From CAYNQK01 sp964470375 (GTDB lineage: Bacteria > Spirochaetota > Spirochaetia > Treponematales > JBGSOB01), in NCBI GenBank assembly GCA_964470375.1, contig CAYYCP010000121.1, positions 1 through 5,219 of the forward strand: a stretch of DNA of 5,219 nt, written 5' to 3'. Made by a program: the position numbers and the translations under genes. Under the pieces are notes generated by a model that was not told where the DNA came from, made no database searches, and worked only from the letters and a program-made list of their open reading frames with translations. Shown here piece after piece: positions 4,033 through 5,219 of this stretch; position 1 is the first letter of the stretch, and every line of letters begins with the position of its first letter.

Positions 4033-5219
4033 ATGCCGTTCACCGCCGTAGTCGGGACCCAATGGGGAGACGAGGGCAAGGGCAGGATCGTGGATTATCT
4101 GGCCCACGATGCCGACATGGTCATACGCTATCAGGGCGGGAACAACGCCGGCCACACGGTGGTCAATGACCGGGGCCTCTTCAAGCTCCACCTCATCCCC
4201 TCGGGTATCTTCCGCTCCGGGGTCCTGTGCATCCTGGGGCCGGGGACGGTAGTGGACCCTATGGCCCTAGTGGCGGAGATGGATTCACTGAAGGCGGCCG
4301 GGGTAGACCTGACCGGCCTGCGCCTCTCCGAGAGGGCTCACCTTGTCCTGCCCTATCACCGCGCCTTGGACGAGGCTGACGAGGCCTCCCGCAGCGGGGG
4401 CAAGATAGGTTCCACGCTCAAAGGCATCGCTTGGGCCTATTCGGACAAGACCCTGCGCTCCGGTCTTCGGGCGGGGGATCTCCTGGACCCGGCCGCGCTG
4501 GAGGGCAGGATCGAGGCGGCGGTGGCCGCGCGCAACAAGTGGCTCGTTCAGCTCTACGGCCGCCCGGCCCTGGATTGGCGCCCCATCTATCGCGACATCG
4601 CCAAGGCCGCCGAACGCCTGCGCGGCCACATCGTGGACACAGCCCCCCTCACCCTGAGAGCCGCCCAGAAGGGACAGAACGTCCTCCTGGAGGGCCAACT
4701 GGGCATCATGCGCGACCTGGATTGGGGGGATTACCCCTGGGTCACCTCCTCCTCCCCGGTTCCGGGCGGGGCAGGCCCCGGGGCGGGCATACCCCCCCGC
4801 CTCATAGACCGTGTGGTGGGAGTGGTCAAAGCTTACACCACATCGGTGGGCGAAGGCCCCCTGCCCACGGAGCTCCACGACGATGTGGGCGCCCGACTGC
4901 GCGAGAAGGGCGGGGAATTCGGGGCTACCACCGGGCGTCCGAGGCGCTGCGGCTGGTTCGACGCCCTGCCGGTGCGCCACGCGGTGGAGGTGGGCGGCGT
5001 GACCGAGCTGGCCCTGACCAAGCTGGACGTCCTGGACGGTTTCGAAAAGCTGATGCTTTGCGTGGCCTACGAGAAGGGCGAGGAGCGCCGTGAGCGGGTG
5101 CCTTACCGCCTGGAGGGCTGGAAACCAGTCTACGAGGAAATGCCCGGCTGGGAGGGTCCCATCGGCGGCGCCAGGACATGGAAGGATCTGCCGGCGGAAG
5201 CCCGCGCCTACGCCGAGCG
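4033..5219 (+). CDS. purA: adenylosuccinate synthetase, 3' end outside the window
   Basis: PurA joins IMP and aspartate using GTP to form adenylosuccinate, the first committed step from IMP to AMP, in the cytoplasm. The 395 complete codons present cover most of the usual length of about 430. Visible motifs: GTQWGDEGKGRIVD (catalytic Asp13 and P-loop-like segment), GGNNAGHTV with catalytic His41, Thr128 and Arg142 at the IMP-contact positions, VTSS (237-240), VGVVKAYTTSVGEGPLPTE, the aspartate-loop segment GATTGRPRRCGW (297-308), and the guanine-binding LTKLDVLD (Lys330, Asp332). The C-terminal segment with the usual GPxR-type ending lies beyond the window. Two motifs depart from the common form: GSTLKGIAWAYSDK (126-139) for GTTxxGIGPAYxDK, and EGQLGIMRDLDWGDYP (220-235) for EGAQGxxLDxDxGTYP. 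The start has AAGGAGG five bases upstream. It is divergent from a LysR gene, so regulation by it is possible. Confidence 0.97.
   Translation, partial: MPFTAVVGTQWGDEGKGRIVDYLAHDADMVIRYQGGNNAGHTVVNDRGLFKLHLIPSGIFRSGVLCILGPGTVVDPMALVAEMDSLKAAGVDLTGLRLSERAHLVLPYHRALDEADEASRSGGKIGSTLKGIAWAYSDKTLRSGLRAGDLLDPAALEGRIEAAVAARNKWLVQLYGRPALDWRPIYRDIAKAAERLRGHIVDTAPLTLRAAQKGQNVLLEGQLGIMRDLDWGDYPWVTSSSPVPGGAGPGAGIPPRLIDRVVGVVKAYTTSVGEGPLPTELHDDVGARLREKGGEFGATTGRPRRCGWFDALPVRHAVEVGGVTELALTKLDVLDGFEKLMLCVAYEKGEERRERVPYRLEGWKPVYEEMPGWEGPIGGARTWKDLPAEARAYAE

Noticed and set aside
4285..4980. A 231-codon minus-strand open frame opposite purA.
   Set aside because: It is long only because of GC-rich codon bias. 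The opposite strand encodes unmistakable PurA, and this frame shows no family motif.
1..5219. Mobile elements, CRISPR arrays, tRNA or rRNA genes, riboswitches, prophage or defence genes.
   Set aside because: No transposase or integrase motif, regularly spaced repeat, or recognisable structured RNA was seen. All long segments are covered by housekeeping or regulatory genes of uniform codon style.

Overview
This is a 5.2-kb stretch of ordinary, gene-dense bacterial chromosome. By eye it is about two-thirds G+C. Most starts carry purine-rich Shine-Dalgarno sequences, so it is bacterial and not archaeal or phage. Nothing fixes the phylum: the gene content is housekeeping, and the most distinctive proteins (a long nucleoside diphosphate kinase and a motif-variant adenylosuccinate synthetase) look like a lineage away from the best-studied Proteobacteria.

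Layout from left to right: the last 16 codons of an unidentified gene (+, stop at 50-52); a complete beta-class carbonic anhydrase (+, 66-692); a nucleoside diphosphate kinase-like protein with extra loops and a C-terminal extension (-, 721-1431); a 165-bp divergent intergenic region with a candidate promoter and a strong GC hairpin; a small two-helix membrane protein with a soluble, probably helix-turn-helix tail (+, 1597-2070); a probably exported alpha/beta hydrolase (-, 2097-2969); a LysR-family regulator (-, 3048-3941); an AT-rich divergent promoter region (3942-4032); and purA, adenylosuccinate synthetase, cut off by the window end (+, 4033-5219).

The genes do not form one pathway. The partial gene and the carbonic anhydrase probably share a transcript. 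The LysR regulator may be cotranscribed with the hydrolase behind it, and it is divergent from purA across a region with overlapping promoter-like boxes and repeated AT-rich motifs, the usual layout for a LysR regulator and its target. NDPK and PurA both act in nucleotide metabolism (NDPK can make GTP, which PurA consumes), but they are not adjacent and no joint control is visible. Two convergent gene pairs are separated by only 28 and 26 bp without an obvious intrinsic terminator.

I see no mobile element, CRISPR array, tRNA, rRNA or defence system, and no convincing undescribed multi-gene system. The items most worth a second look are the lysR-purA control region, the altered substrate-loop motifs of PurA, the architecture of the NDPK-like protein, and the hairpin at the predicted 5' end of its mRNA.
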